A stretch of DNA of 44,923 nucleotides, from contig JAHDQK010000054.1 of the NCBI GenBank assembly GCA_018433885.1, positions 1-44,923 on the forward strand. The letters run 5' to 3'. The translations under genes were made by a program, and so were the position numbers. Positions within the stretch are counted from its first letter, which is position 1; each line of letters starts with the position of its first letter. Source of the DNA: Candidatus Cloacimonadota bacterium. GTDB taxonomy: Bacteria; Cloacimonadota; Cloacimonadia; Cloacimonadales; Cloacimonadaceae. Positions 35,782 to 44,845 of the stretch are shown here, in pieces. The notes below the pieces were generated by a model. That model was not told the DNA's origin. It ran no database searches and saw only the letters and a list, made by a program, of their open reading frames with translations.

Positions 35782-36450
35782 TTATAGCAAATCAGGTCTG
35801 CGGGTTTGGGTCAAAAAATGTGCCTGGGCATCTGCCCATGCTTGGATCAAAGCGTGATTTCCGCTCAATAGCACTTCCGGAACGCGTTGTTCTAAAAAGC
35901 TTTCCGGGCGTGTGTAACACGGAAATCCCAATTGTCTATGATAAAAAGAATCGCTTTTCGCGCTGTCGATATCGCTTAACACGCCATCCTGCAATCTGGC
36001 AACACCATCGATGAAAACTTGCGCCGCCAGCTCTCCGCCGCTCAGCACAAAATCTCCCAGAGATATCTCGTCCGATACCGCCAGCCGGCGGATCCGCTGA
36101 TCGATCTCTTTGTAGTGGCCGCAAATCAAGATAACCCGTGGCTCTCTGGCATAATCCAGAAGGATCTTCTGGTTCAACTTTCTGCCTTGGGGAGTAAAGT
36201 AGATTACCGGAGCCGGAGATTGCCTTAGCCTGGCTTTTATCGCATCCCAAAGCGGTTGCGGAGTAGCCACCATGCCGGCAAATCCACCGTAGGGATAATC
36301 GTCCGTTTGGCGGTGTTTATCCCGGCTATAGTTCCGAATATCGTCCAGTTCCACTTCGATAGCACTTTTACTTATCGCCCTTGCCACCATGCTGGTAGCC
36401 AAGAAACTGGTAAACGCCTCCGGAAAGAGGCTAAGCACGTCAATCTTCAT
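35782..36450 (-). CDS. trmD: tRNA (guanine37-N1)-methyltransferase
   Basis: This 222-residue SPOUT methyltransferase modifies G37 of tRNAs that read CNN codons. The knot region is present: YFTPQGRKLNQK, LICGHYKEIDQR and ISLGDFVLSGGELAA. The N-terminal DVLSLFPEAF start and the short C-terminal domain are typical. The start overlaps the end of rimM by 11 nt, the usual neighbour. Confidence 0.96.
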   Translation of the reverse strand: MKIDVLSLFPEAFTSFLATSMVARAISKSAIEVELDDIRNYSRDKHRQTDDYPYGGFAGMVATPQPLWDAIKARLRQSPAPVIYFTPQGRKLNQKILLDYAREPRVILICGHYKEIDQRIRRLAVSDEISLGDFVLSGGELAAQVFIDGVARLQDGVLSDIDSAKSDSFYHRQLGFPCYTRPESFLEQRVPEVLLSGNHALIQAWADAQAHFLTQTRRPDLL

Positions 36451-36988
36451 GGTCTGTGAGGGTCAGCACGCCATCCTGGAAAGCATAACCAGCCGTAGCT
36501 AAGAGATCGTCCATATTTTGCAGGAAGATCACGTCGCCATCTGCGGCAGGTTTTGCCAGATAGTGCTCCACACAGGGAACCATCAACTCTGTATCCAGGG
36601 CAGTGGATATCACCAGGACATCCTGCGCGCCATTGAAGAACACATCCACCACGCATCCCAAAAGATGATCCTGATACACCACGTCCTGCCCCAAGAGTTC
36701 TTCATCGTCCTCTTCCAGGGCGTCGTCCGCGATCGCCAGTATCGTCTCCCGGTGCAGCTTACGCTCTTCGGCTATGCCGTCTTCGGCAAATCGCACCCAA
36801 GTCTTTTTATCACTTACTTTCCTATCACTGATAGTTACGTAAAACACTCTATTTTCTTCAAAGATCAAATACAGCTCACTCATGTGAGCAAAACCCTCTT
36901 TATATTCGGGTCTTATCATCACATGATGCCAGCCATCGCTATCTTGTCCGCCCAGTCTGCCGATTCCGATAAGGTGAGGGGCAGTCAT
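36440..36988 (-). CDS. rimM: Ribosome maturation factor RimM (divergent)
   Basis: This 182-residue protein has the RimM layout: an N-terminal beta-barrel (about 5-85, IGIGRLGG replacing the usual IGRIGKPHG) and a C-terminal PRC barrel (about 92-175, ELLGQDVVY then LGCVVDVFFNG). It aids 30S assembly by binding S19. Sequence identity to the family is low, but position between khpA and trmD supports the call. The start abuts the khpA stop (TAAATG). Confidence 0.85.
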   Translation of the reverse strand: MTAPHLIGIGRLGGQDSDGWHHVMIRPEYKEGFAHMSELYLIFEENRVFYVTISDRKVSDKKTWVRFAEDGIAEERKLHRETILAIADDALEEDDEELLGQDVVYQDHLLGCVVDVFFNGAQDVLVISTALDTELMVPCVEHYLAKPAADGDVIFLQNMDDLLATAGYAFQDGVLTLTDHED

Positions 36989-37219
36989 TTACTCAATGAT
37001 TTCCAGCTCGGCGCGTTTTCCTTGCTTTGTAGATACAGCGTTGATAATTGTCCGGATGGCACCGGCAGTGCGTCCGCGTTTTCCTATTACCTTACCAATG
37101 TCGCTTTTCGCCACACGCAGTTCAAAAATAGTTACCTTGCCGCCACTAATCTCGGTGATAGACACTTCACTGGGATCGTCCACAAGAGCTTTTACCATGA
37201 ATTCAATGAGATCTTTCAT
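36989..37219 (-). CDS. khpA: KH-domain RNA-binding protein KhpA
   Basis: This 76-residue protein is a single KH domain with the GXXG loop in KVIGKRGRTAGAIR (about 43-56). KhpA-type proteins bind RNA, often with KhpB/Jag, and influence cell division and sRNA function in other bacteria. The location between rpsP and rimM is widely conserved. The start follows a GAGG-type binding site. Confidence 0.95.
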   Translation of the reverse strand: MKDLIEFMVKALVDDPSEVSITEISGGKVTIFELRVAKSDIGKVIGKRGRTAGAIRTIINAVSTKQGKRAELEIIE

Positions 37220-37248
37220 GCTTCACCTCGGAGCTAAATTAGTATTCC

Positions 37249-37524
37249 TTATTCTGCTTTCGCGATCTTGCGCTCGTGCCAGATCTGCAAGACACCGGCT
37301 TTGCGCAGAAGCGAGCGTACTGTCTCGGTAGGCTGCGCGCCCACGGAGAGCCAGTAGATCGCACGTTCGGTTTCGATGTTGATCTTGGAGGGGTTTGGCT
37401 TGGGGTCGTACCAACCAACGCATTCCAGATATTTACCAACTTGTTTCACGCGGGAATCCACGGCTACAATGCGGTAAAAGGGCTGGTCGCCAGCTCCCAT
37501 CCTTCTCAGTCTCAGCTTGACCAT
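37249..37524 (-). CDS. rpsP: 30S ribosomal protein S16
   Basis: This 91-residue protein has the S16 start VKLRLRRMGAGDQPFYRIVAVDSR and the block VGWYDPKPNP, with the family's GAQPTETVRSLLRKAG end. It is needed early in 30S assembly. An AAGGAG site precedes the start ATG. It leads the khpA-rimM-trmD run, 29 nt before khpA. Confidence 0.97.
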   Translation of the reverse strand: MVKLRLRRMGAGDQPFYRIVAVDSRVKQVGKYLECVGWYDPKPNPSKINIETERAIYWLSVGAQPTETVRSLLRKAGVLQIWHERKIAKAE

Positions 37525-37569
37525 TATTTCTCCTTGCTTATTATCAAATAAGATTTTCTATGTTTTAGC

Positions 37570-37598
37570 ACCGTTTTTTAGGACGCTGTTTCCGTCAA
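37570..37598 (-). promoter_or_regulatory. Promoter of the rpsP operon
   Basis: TTGACG (37593-37598) is followed after 17 nt by AACGGT (37570-37575) and GC. The box lies 46 nt upstream of the rpsP start. A terminator for the upstream unit ends right before it. Confidence 0.45.
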
Positions 37599-37600
37599 GG

Positions 37601-37626
37601 AAAAAATCCACCGGCAACAAGCTGGT
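37601..37626 (-). terminator. Candidate terminator of the asnB-LEA2 unit
   Basis: In the transcribed sense, ACCAGC and GCCGGT pair with one mismatch around a 5-nt loop, followed by GGA and six T. It lies 85 nt past the lipoprotein stop. A second short stem with GCTTTT at 37662-37674 could serve instead. Confidence 0.4.
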
Positions 37627-37711
37627 TTTCACTACTATATACTTTGCATCACAGCAAAAGCGCTATCTGATAGCAACAGTATAATCCACTTCTCTTGTTT
37701 GCCAATTTTTC

Positions 37712-38596
37712 TTACTTTAGCAAAAGATCCCAAACGCTAATGGGAATCGCGCCACGATATTCATAGGGTGCGCTGAGTTCCATGCCCATCGCATCGATCA
37801 GGATTTTGCCTTTTACCTGATACTTTACTTCGCCTTTGAAGGCACCTTTCACCGCGCCAAACACGGATTTTAGATTCGATAACTCAAATACCATGCTGCC
37901 ATCTTTGTAAAAGACGTTTTCGGTGAAGCCCAGCTGGGTCTTGAGGTTCCCGGTTCCCACCTTTTTACCGTCGATAAATATCTCCGCGGGAAAACCTTTC
38001 AGGTTGAAGCGGAAGCCATAGGGATTCAACAGGATAAAATCCGCATTCAAGATGGATTTACTGAGTCCGTAATCATCCACATAGGTGCGGGTGAGCTTGA
38101 ACAGCTCCTGTCCGCTTGCCGAAAGGCTGGGGATCACTTTTGTAAGATGCTCCTTCACCGGCAGGCTATATGGTTCTTCGAAATCAAAGCGCTTGGAAAT
38201 CCCCATCGCCCTCCCCTCGCCTTTGGCGGCTACGAAGAACTGGAGATCGTGGTTGATGCTGCTCACCATGCGGATCATCGGGCGCGTCTGGATATTCACG
38301 TCAAAATCCAGATTGATGCTTTTCTTGGCGGGGAGATCCAGTTCTTTACCCAGGCTGGCACGCCCCACCCGCTCTCGGTTCATATCCAAAAGCGTTAGTT
38401 CCAGCTTGCTGAGTCGGATCTGATAGGAATTGGGATTGTGCACAATAATGGAGAGCTTCATACTGCTATGATCCACCGAGATGGATTGCACCTGAACGTC
38501 CTGCACCTTCCGGATCTGGGGAGTTTTGAAAGAAAACCGACATCCTCCCAAACAGACGGATATTAATAACAGAATGAACGACATCTTCTTAAGCAT
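37712..38596 (-). CDS. LEA type 2 (WHy-like) lipoprotein
   Basis: This 294-residue lipoprotein has lipobox LGGC (Cys at 19). It appears to contain two LEA2-type beta domains: one at about 30-140, with ISVDHSSMKLSIIVHNPNSY and LDLPAKKSINLDF, and one at about 175-280, with LSKSILNADFILLNPYGF. LEA2 domains with NPN or NPY motifs occur in envelope and desiccation-related proteins; the role here is unknown. It starts 3 nt after asnB. Confidence 0.75.
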   Translation of the reverse strand: MLKKMSFILLLISVCLGGCRFSFKTPQIRKVQDVQVQSISVDHSSMKLSIIVHNPNSYQIRLSKLELTLLDMNRERVGRASLGKELDLPAKKSINLDFDVNIQTRPMIRMVSSINHDLQFFVAAKGEGRAMGISKRFDFEEPYSLPVKEHLTKVIPSLSASGQELFKLTRTYVDDYGLSKSILNADFILLNPYGFRFNLKGFPAEIFIDGKKVGTGNLKTQLGFTENVFYKDGSMVFELSNLKSVFGAVKGAFKGEVKYQVKGKILIDAMGMELSAPYEYRGAIPISVWDLLLK

Positions 38597-38599
38597 CTT

Positions 38600-40567
38600 T
38601 TACTCCGCAAACACCCGGAACCAAAGTTCCAGGGAAATAGTGTTAAACAGCATTTCCGCATCACGGTCTTTACCTTCCAGATACCCCTTCCAGCGGTCGT
38701 GAATATTGGGCAGATCCCAGATGCCTCTACCCCGGAACTCTGGGCTGTAGAGGATATCTTCCACAAAAGACCGAAGCGGACCTCTGAACCAGGTGGAATA
38801 GAAGGGGCTGCCAAAGATGCCCTTATCTTTACGGGAAGATATCTCCGGTGGCACACACGCTTTTAGCGCTTTGCGATGTAGCGCCTTGCGATAGGGCGGC
38901 TGGATTTTGTAGTGCGCCGGCAAGCTAAACATCAGGTCCACCAACCGGTGATCCAAAAACGGCACCCGGCTCTCCACACTGTGCCCCATACTCATGCGAT
39001 CCTCAAAGTGAAGCAGGGTCTGTAGCGATGTGCTGTGCATCATGTTATAAAGAAAATTCACCAGGCGGGATCCCGGAATGTTTCCGATCCGGCGCAACAT
39101 CTTGCCCCCAGCTTCATCCCTGGCGCTGTTCACGAATTCCCTATTAAAAGGCTCAAAGCGATAGTAGCGAGATTCCAGTTCATAAAGCGAAGATTCCGGC
39201 ATCAGGGTGCTAAGCAGTATCTTGCCGAGATCACCCATGCCTTTGAGGGGTTGCTTGCTTACAAAATGTCCGATCTCTCTAACAAATTTGTGCAAGCGCA
39301 GATCCCTTAGTTGATCCGCGAAATAGCGATAGCTGGCATGGCGGTATCCGCCGGAAATCTCGTCTGATCCCTGGCCGGATAAAAGCACTCTTACGCCCTC
39401 CTGATGTGTCTTTTGCATCAAGGCATATTGGCTTACGAAACCGGAAGCAACAGGGAGGTCGTTGAGCCACACGGCATGGCGCCACCAGGCGATGGCATCC
39501 TCCGGATGAGGCGCGATATAGTTTGTCTGAATTCCGGTATGAGCAGCGATGATCTCGATGTAGGAGCGTTCATCGAAGATGGGGTCGTTATCGTAATAGA
39601 CAGAAAAACAACGCAACTGATATGGCAACATCCGGGCGGCAGAACAGACTATCGCAGATGAATCCATCCCTCCGGAAAGCGAAGCCCCTACCGGCACATC
39701 ACTACGCAACTGCAATTTCAGGCTTTCCAAAAACAGCTCGTGGTACAGCTCTTTTGCTTCATCAAAGCGCAGAGTGCTTTTCTCGAAACTATCCACATCC
39801 AGGTGGTAGTATTCTTTGATCTGGATATTGCCTTCTTGCAGGATCATATTGAACCCTGGCTTAAGGATATGGATGTCCTCCCAATAAGTCTCGTCGTCAT
39901 AAACCATCAGAGAGTTGATCTTCATGCTGCGCCAGATCATCGCCGTATTCAAGCTTTTTCCGATGGGACACTTAAGTAGCTGTTTGATCTCGGAACCCCA
40001 ATAGAGCATATCCCCCACCCGGCTGAAATAAAAGGGCTTTACCCCAAACCGGTCGCGGCTCATGAACAGGCGGTTTTTGGCAAATTCCCAGATGCTGAAA
40101 GCCCACATGCCATTCAAACGATGCACGCACTCATCGCCCCAAAAGTGGTAAGCTTTGATGATCACTTCAGTATCGCTGTGGCTGAAGAAATTGTAGCCAT
40201 GGCTCTGAAGTTCTGCTCTCAGCTGCATGTGGTTGTAGATCTCGCCATTGAAGATGATGCCCAAGCCCAGTTCCTCGTCCAGCATCGGTTGATGACCAGT
40301 TTCCTGAAGCTCTACCGTGGGTAACCGGCGAAAGCCAAAACCGATCTGAGCCGGGCTGTCTTCAGTGCATTCCCGGATGTGATCTTTTACCTCCGCGGCG
40401 GTATCCTTGCCGCAATGAGCCGTGGCTCTTTTTGCGGGGACATCGAACAGTAGATATCCTTCATCGTCCGGACCACGGTGAACGATCTGTTCGGTCATCT
40501 TTTTCAAGATCTCAAAGTCTATTCTCTGTCTGTTGCTAATGCTTGCAATTCCAGCAATTCCGCACAT
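38600..40567 (-). CDS. asnB: Asparagine synthase (glutamine-hydrolysing)
   Basis: This 655-residue enzyme has an N-terminal class II glutaminase domain with nucleophile Cys2 (MCGIAGIAS) and the FNGEIYNH motif. The synthetase domain carries the PP-loop SLSGGMDSSA (about 292-301). The later blocks LSGQGSDEISGGY and SVESRVPFLDHRLVDL are intact. It makes asparagine from aspartate, or modifies a surface glycan or peptide in related clades. The promoter and AAGGAG site are close upstream. Confidence 0.93.
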   Translation of the reverse strand: MCGIAGIASISNRQRIDFEILKKMTEQIVHRGPDDEGYLLFDVPAKRATAHCGKDTAAEVKDHIRECTEDSPAQIGFGFRRLPTVELQETGHQPMLDEELGLGIIFNGEIYNHMQLRAELQSHGYNFFSHSDTEVIIKAYHFWGDECVHRLNGMWAFSIWEFAKNRLFMSRDRFGVKPFYFSRVGDMLYWGSEIKQLLKCPIGKSLNTAMIWRSMKINSLMVYDDETYWEDIHILKPGFNMILQEGNIQIKEYYHLDVDSFEKSTLRFDEAKELYHELFLESLKLQLRSDVPVGASLSGGMDSSAIVCSAARMLPYQLRCFSVYYDNDPIFDERSYIEIIAAHTGIQTNYIAPHPEDAIAWWRHAVWLNDLPVASGFVSQYALMQKTHQEGVRVLLSGQGSDEISGGYRHASYRYFADQLRDLRLHKFVREIGHFVSKQPLKGMGDLGKILLSTLMPESSLYELESRYYRFEPFNREFVNSARDEAGGKMLRRIGNIPGSRLVNFLYNMMHSTSLQTLLHFEDRMSMGHSVESRVPFLDHRLVDLMFSLPAHYKIQPPYRKALHRKALKACVPPEISSRKDKGIFGSPFYSTWFRGPLRSFVEDILYSPEFRGRGIWDLPNIHDRWKGYLEGKDRDAEMLFNTISLELWFRVFAE

Positions 40568-40591
40568 TATTAATTCTCCTTGATAGAAGCC

Positions 40592-40619
40592 AGTTTGCCA
40601 TGACTCATAAAAAAGTCAA
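40592..40619 (-). promoter_or_regulatory. Promoter of asnB
   Basis: TTGACT (40614-40619) is followed after 16 nt by CAAACT (40592-40597) and GGC. It is 25 nt upstream of the start codon. Confidence 0.45.
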
Positions 40620-40696
40620 GGGAAAAGGCTGATAATGGCATTTGCTATTTTTCCCCTCTTCTTGATGGCACTACGTCCCACCCCAAACGAAGGCAT

Positions 40697-40731
40697 AAAA
40701 AAAACGGGGAGGATTATGATTCCACCCCGTT
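40697..40731 (-). terminator. Rho-independent terminator after the frameshifted secreted gene
   Basis: In the transcribed sense, AACGGGG and CCCCGTT form a 7-bp stem around a loop of about 13 nt, followed by eight T. It lies 20 nt beyond the stop at 40751. Confidence 0.85.
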
Positions 40732-40750
40732 CTGTAATTTGCAGTTGAGT

Positions 40751-41799
40751 TTATTTGCTCATGATCATTTTTCCGCTTAACTGGGCGTGTCCGAAGTCGA
40801 TTACATAGAAATAGATAGCACTGGGTTGCAATCTACCGAGATTGTCGTTCCCATCCCAAAGCACTTCATAATCGCCTTTGCCGTTTGTATGTAACGCCAG
40901 AGTGCGCACCACCTGGCCACGTAGATTATAGATCTTCACCTTTACCAAAGCGTGTAAATCATTGTTCACCGTAAACTGAATGGTAGTTTCGGGGTTGAAG
41001 GGATTCGGGAAATTCCCCTTGAGAACATAATCCTTATTCAAGCTCGGCCCGAGGGTGTCGTCTTCATTATCAATCGGAGGATCATCCGGATCAGTTCCGG
41101 AGAAGGCTGTAAAGGGAGACATCACCCCGTAATCCAAGCTAACTTCGATGATTTGGTCTTTAAGTGCTTGAGCTTCCGCTGAATCTGGAAGATAACTGTA
41201 ATACAATGCCAAGAGGTTCTCGATTTTCAGCTTTGCCCAAATCTTTGTGATGAATTGCTTCTCTAAAACCGATTCATGAGCAAGATCCAAGTTGTATTGA
41301 TAGTGGACATTCTCGCCATAAGCATAGCCATCGAGGTTGATGGAGGTTTCGGCGCCATACACGTATCTGCCAGAAACCAGCATCTGGTAACCCTGATACA
41401 CATTGGGCAGAGGGTTGGGGTATATGGATCCCGCTTGCGCTTCGCTCCCAAACGTAACGGTAGGACTAAGTAGTACGGGATTGGATATCACTATTTGGCT
41501 GTTGTTGGGATCCGGTTCCGCGATAAACAAGCAAAAGCCCTCTGGTAGTTCGTCCGGAACCTCATCCAATTTGGTGCTCATGCCATAGAGTCCAAATTGT
41601 TCGGGATCCAGGGTGTAAGTCACTACAAAATCATCCAGATCAGCCTCATTTGTGAGGCTAAGTTCCAGATGCGCGTTGTACCCTTAGCCTGTAGATATCT
41701 ACGGAATAATCATCGTCGTTCAACAAAACACCGTGACCAAAAAGCGGCATTACACACATAGAAAACAATACTGTTCAGAACAAACACAAAGGCTTTCAT
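40751..41799 (-). pseudogene. Secreted protein with FlgD-like sorting domain, two N-terminal frameshifts
   Basis: The intact reading frame 40751-41623 (290 residues) lacks a signal peptide. Upstream, ATG 41799 follows a very strong AGGAGGAGG site and starts a hydrophobic leader MKAFVFVL. The frame must then shift near 41774 to give TVLFSMCVMPLFGHG and DDDYSVDIY, and again near 41685 to join YNAHLELSLTNE, which continues into the long frame. Each shift equals one extra base, and correcting both gives exactly 348 codons. The C-terminus is a FlgD-like sorting domain (NFPNPFNPET, SAIYFYVIDFG, KMIMSK) after an acidic linker at about 190 of the long frame. Either the gene has decayed or the sequence has two small errors. 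Confidence 0.75.
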
Positions 41800-42041
41800 A
41801 ACCTCCTCCTTTTTAGAAATATCTTGCGATATCCACTAGGCGAAGCAAGATACATTCCATAACGCAAACTTTATATTCTTTATCCAGTATTGCGGAAAAT
41901 GAACCTAAACCCACATGGTAGGGGGGAATCAGAGGATTTTCCAGAGAAAAGGAGCTTCCACCCCCCACAATAGGCTCAAGCTGAAATCAGGGCTAATCAG
42001 GAGAGATGTTTCTGAGATAGTAAAGCTGGTTTACAGTAGCT

Positions 42042-42692
42042 CTAACGCTTGTTATCAGTAGAGGTTTGCCGGATCAGTTCCACGATCTGCCGGGGATTAT
42101 CTACCAGAAAATCCGGATCTTTGCCAGCCAGTAAATCTGTGGTGTGAAATCCCCAACTCACGGAGATGATCTTCAGACCACATTTGTGGGCAGCAATAAT
42201 ATCGCGGATTTCGTCTCCCACATAGATGACTTCGTGCTTGGATAACTTGTGTTTCTTGATCTGCTTGCGGATGCTGCTGTGTTTTTTCAGGATCCCGGAA
42301 GTACCTTCAACCCAGTCGAAATGATGTAAATCGTGATGCTCCAAAAAATGAGTGACGTTTTCCCTGCTGTTTGAAGATAGAAGAGCCATCCGGCAACCCA
42401 TGGACTTCAGTTCATCCAGCATCTCGCGAATTCCGGGGAACGGATCCAGTTCATGGATCAAGTGCCGATACTCAACCAGGGCAAGCGGGATCGCCTTGGG
42501 CAACATATAAAAAGGGATTTTCAACCATTTGAGAGCCTTCGGGATGCTCATGGTGCGGACGGTGGCAAACTCTTCCTCGCTGAGCTCTTTGATCCCCAAT
42601 GATGGCGCCAGGCTGTTGGCGATCTTCAGCCCCAGATGGATGGAATCCGCTATGGTGCCGTCGAAATCGAAAAGCAGAAACGGCATGGTCAT
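42042..42692 (-). CDS. HAD-family hydrolase, phosphoglycolate phosphatase-like
   Basis: This 216-residue enzyme has HAD motif I in LLFDFDGTIAD (about 4-14), motif II in LLSSNSR (about 108-114), the Lys region LKKHSS, and motif IV in YVGDEIRDI (about 162-170). A helical cap lies between motifs I and II, as in the Gph/PpaX-type phosphatases. The start ATG 42692 overlaps the rsmI stop as ATGA; a GTG at 42701 is less likely because it sits on the binding site. The substrate is unknown. Confidence 0.87.
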   Translation of the reverse strand: MTMPFLLFDFDGTIADSIHLGLKIANSLAPSLGIKELSEEEFATVRTMSIPKALKWLKIPFYMLPKAIPLALVEYRHLIHELDPFPGIREMLDELKSMGCRMALLSSNSRENVTHFLEHHDLHHFDWVEGTSGILKKHSSIRKQIKKHKLSKHEVIYVGDEIRDIIAAHKCGLKIISVSWGFHTTDLLAGKDPDFLVDNPRQIVELIRQTSTDNKR

Positions 42693-43516
42693 CGGCGACA
42701 CTCCAAAACATACTCATAGGCAAGGTTTTTGCTGATTCCGAAGCGAAGGCTAAGCTTTTCTGCCAAGTTCTTGCTCTTGATATCCGGATTTTGGGCTACC
42801 ATCAGTTCTGCTTCGGGATTGGGGAACTCTGCGGGCTTCTGCTCTGCACTATCTATGACGATCACAAACTCACCCTTTTCGGTGATGTTATCGCCCAGAA
42901 CCAGATCCGCCACAGTGCCGCGAATACACTCCTCATGAAGCTTGGATATCTCCCTGGCAATAGCCACTCTGCGGGCAGGAAAATACTCATTCATCTGCGC
43001 AAGAGTATCCTTGATATGATGCACGCTTTCATACACAATGCTGGGATGCGGAAAGTCCCTGATCTGCTCCAATGCAAGCTTGCGATCCTTGATCTTGGCA
43101 GGCAAAAAACCCACGAATTGAAATGCACTGCAATCGAACCCGGAAATGCTGAGCGCAGGGATCAACGCTGTAGCACCCGGCAGAGCTTGAACCAGGTAAC
43201 CCCGCTTGATTGCTTCTTCCACTAGCTTCTGGGCAGGATCCGAGATCGCCGGAGAACCTGCATCAGAAGCAATGGCAATATCCTCTCCCCCATCCAGATG
43301 CCGAAATATCGCCTGCTCCCGGCTGCGTTCATTGAATTTGTGAAAACTGAGCAAACGCGGAGCAGGGATCTGATATTGAGACAATAGAAATGCCGTTTTG
43401 CGAGTATCTTCGCAGGCAATCAAGCTTACAGATTTGAAGACATCCAGCGCACGCAGGGTGATATCTCTGAGGTTGCCAATCGGCACCGGAACCAGATATA
43501 TCACCCCAATGCGCAT
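42689..43516 (-). CDS. rsmI: 16S rRNA (cytidine1402-2'-O)-methyltransferase
   Basis: This 275-residue enzyme is of the tetrapyrrole-methylase fold. Its signature blocks are YLVPVPIGNLRDITLRAL (about 7-24), ACEDTRKT, SDAGSPAISDPA and LPGATALIPAL. It 2'-O-methylates C1402 in 16S rRNA. It starts 7 nt after kbl and overlaps the HAD gene by 4 nt. Confidence 0.95.
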   Translation of the reverse strand: MRIGVIYLVPVPIGNLRDITLRALDVFKSVSLIACEDTRKTAFLLSQYQIPAPRLLSFHKFNERSREQAIFRHLDGGEDIAIASDAGSPAISDPAQKLVEEAIKRGYLVQALPGATALIPALSISGFDCSAFQFVGFLPAKIKDRKLALEQIRDFPHPSIVYESVHHIKDTLAQMNEYFPARRVAIAREISKLHEECIRGTVADLVLGDNITEKGEFVIVIDSAEQKPAEFPNPEAELMVAQNPDIKSKNLAEKLSLRFGISKNLAYEYVLECRR

Positions 43517-43523
43517 AGTGTAC

Positions 43524-44717
43524 TTATTTAATGAGACCTAGCTCTTTGCCGATCTTGATGAACGCAGCGATGGTCTTGTCCAGATCCTCGCGGGAATGCG
43601 CGGCGGAAAGCTGAACTCTGATGCGGGCTTTGCCTTTGGGTACCACGGGGTACACAAAACCGATCACATATACGCCTTCTTTGAGAAGCATATCTGCCAT
43701 CTTGATCGCCAGAGGGGCATCATAGAGCATCACAGGCACGATCGCGGTATTGCCGGGAACAATGTCGAAACCAGCTTCGATCATCTTGCTCCGGAAGTAT
43801 TTGGCGTTATCCCATACTTTATCCCGCAGCTCTGTGGAACTCGAAAGCAAGTCGATCACTTTCAAAGTAGCGCCTACGATGGCTGGGGCAAGAGTATTGG
43901 AGAACAAATAGGGACGGCTGCGTTGACGCAGAAGTTCGATGATTTCCTTACGTCCGCTGGTGCATCCGCCGTTACCGCCGCCCATCGCTTTACCAAAGGT
44001 AGTGGTAATAATATCCACTCTGTCCTGAACTCCAAACTGTTCGGGAGTTCCCCGGCCAGTTTTGCCGATATAACCGGTGGCATGACTGTCATCCACCATC
44101 ACGAGAGCGTCGTATTTGTCTGCCAGGTCGCAGATTTCATTCAGCTTCGCCATATCGCCATCCATGGAAAACACGCCGTCGGTGCAGATCAGGCGATACT
44201 TCATATCCTGGGAATCTTTGAGAGCGTCTTCCAGTTCCTGCATATTGGAGTGTTTATAGCGGTAACGTTTGGCTTTGCAAAGGCGTACACCATCTATGAT
44301 GGAAGCATGGTTCAGCTCATCCGAAATCAGCGCACTGTCTTCACCAAGCAGCGGTTCAAACACGCCACCGTTGGCATCGAAACACGCAGCGTAGAGAATG
44401 GTATCTTCGGTACCGAGGAATTTTGATACAGCGTTTTCCAGATCTTTGTGAATCTGTTGGGTACCACAGATAAAGCGCACGGAGGCAAGGCCATAGCCCC
44501 AGTTGTTCATGATCTCCTGAGAGGCTTTGATCACTTCGGGATGGTTGCCCAAACCCAGATAGTTGTTCGCGCAAAAATTCAAGGCTTCAACGCCGCCGGC
44601 AACGCCGATCTTGGCACCTTGGGGAGTAGTGAGGATTCTTTCGTTTTTGTAAAGACCCTGTTCCTTGAGCTCTGCAAAGAGGTTTTGCAGATCAGTTTTC
44701 ATCTTGTTGTAAGCCAT
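43524..44717 (-). CDS. kbl: Glycine C-acetyltransferase (2-amino-3-ketobutyrate CoA ligase)
   Basis: This 397-residue PLP enzyme of the alpha-oxoamine synthase family matches Kbl in length and blocks: [14 protein letters not shown] (about 46-59), [28 protein letters not shown] and the PLP lysine in [13 protein letters not shown] (about 240-252). It joins glycine and acetyl-CoA or runs in reverse in threonine breakdown. No threonine dehydrogenase gene is adjacent. In amino-acid-fermenting Cloacimonadota it may serve threonine or glycine use; that is inference. Confidence 0.95.
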   Translation of the reverse strand: MAYNKMKTDLQNLFAELKEQGLYKNERILTTPQGAKIGVAGGVEALNFCANNYLGLGNHPEVIKASQEIMNNWGYGLASVRFICGTQQIHKDLENAVSKFLGTEDTILYAACFDANGGVFEPLLGEDSALISDELNHASIIDGVRLCKAKRYRYKHSNMQELEDALKDSQDMKYRLICTDGVFSMDGDMAKLNEICDLADKYDALVMVDDSHATGYIGKTGRGTPEQFGVQDRVDIITTTFGKAMGGGNGGCTSGRKEIIELLRQRSRPYLFSNTLAPAIVGATLKVIDLLSSSTELRDKVWDNAKYFRSKMIEAGFDIVPGNTAIVPVMLYDAPLAIKMADMLLKEGVYVIGFVYPVVPKGKARIRVQLSAAHSREDLDKTIAAFIKIGKELGLIK

Positions 44718-44755
44718 TGGTTCTCCCTTGTATATGGAATATGTTGTTTACGCGC

Positions 44756-44784
44756 ATGAATTCGTAAAAGCGGATTTAAGTCAA
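44756..44784 (-). promoter_or_regulatory. Promoter of the kbl-rsmI-HAD unit
   Basis: TTGACT (44779-44784) is followed after 17 nt by ATTCAT (44756-44761) and GCGC, resembling the lon and tetR promoters. It lies 39 nt upstream of the start codon. Confidence 0.45.
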
Positions 44785-44845
44785 TAGAAATGTGTTTGGG
44801 CAAACCTCGGACAATGCCTGAGACTGTTCAAAATCCTTAAGGTCA

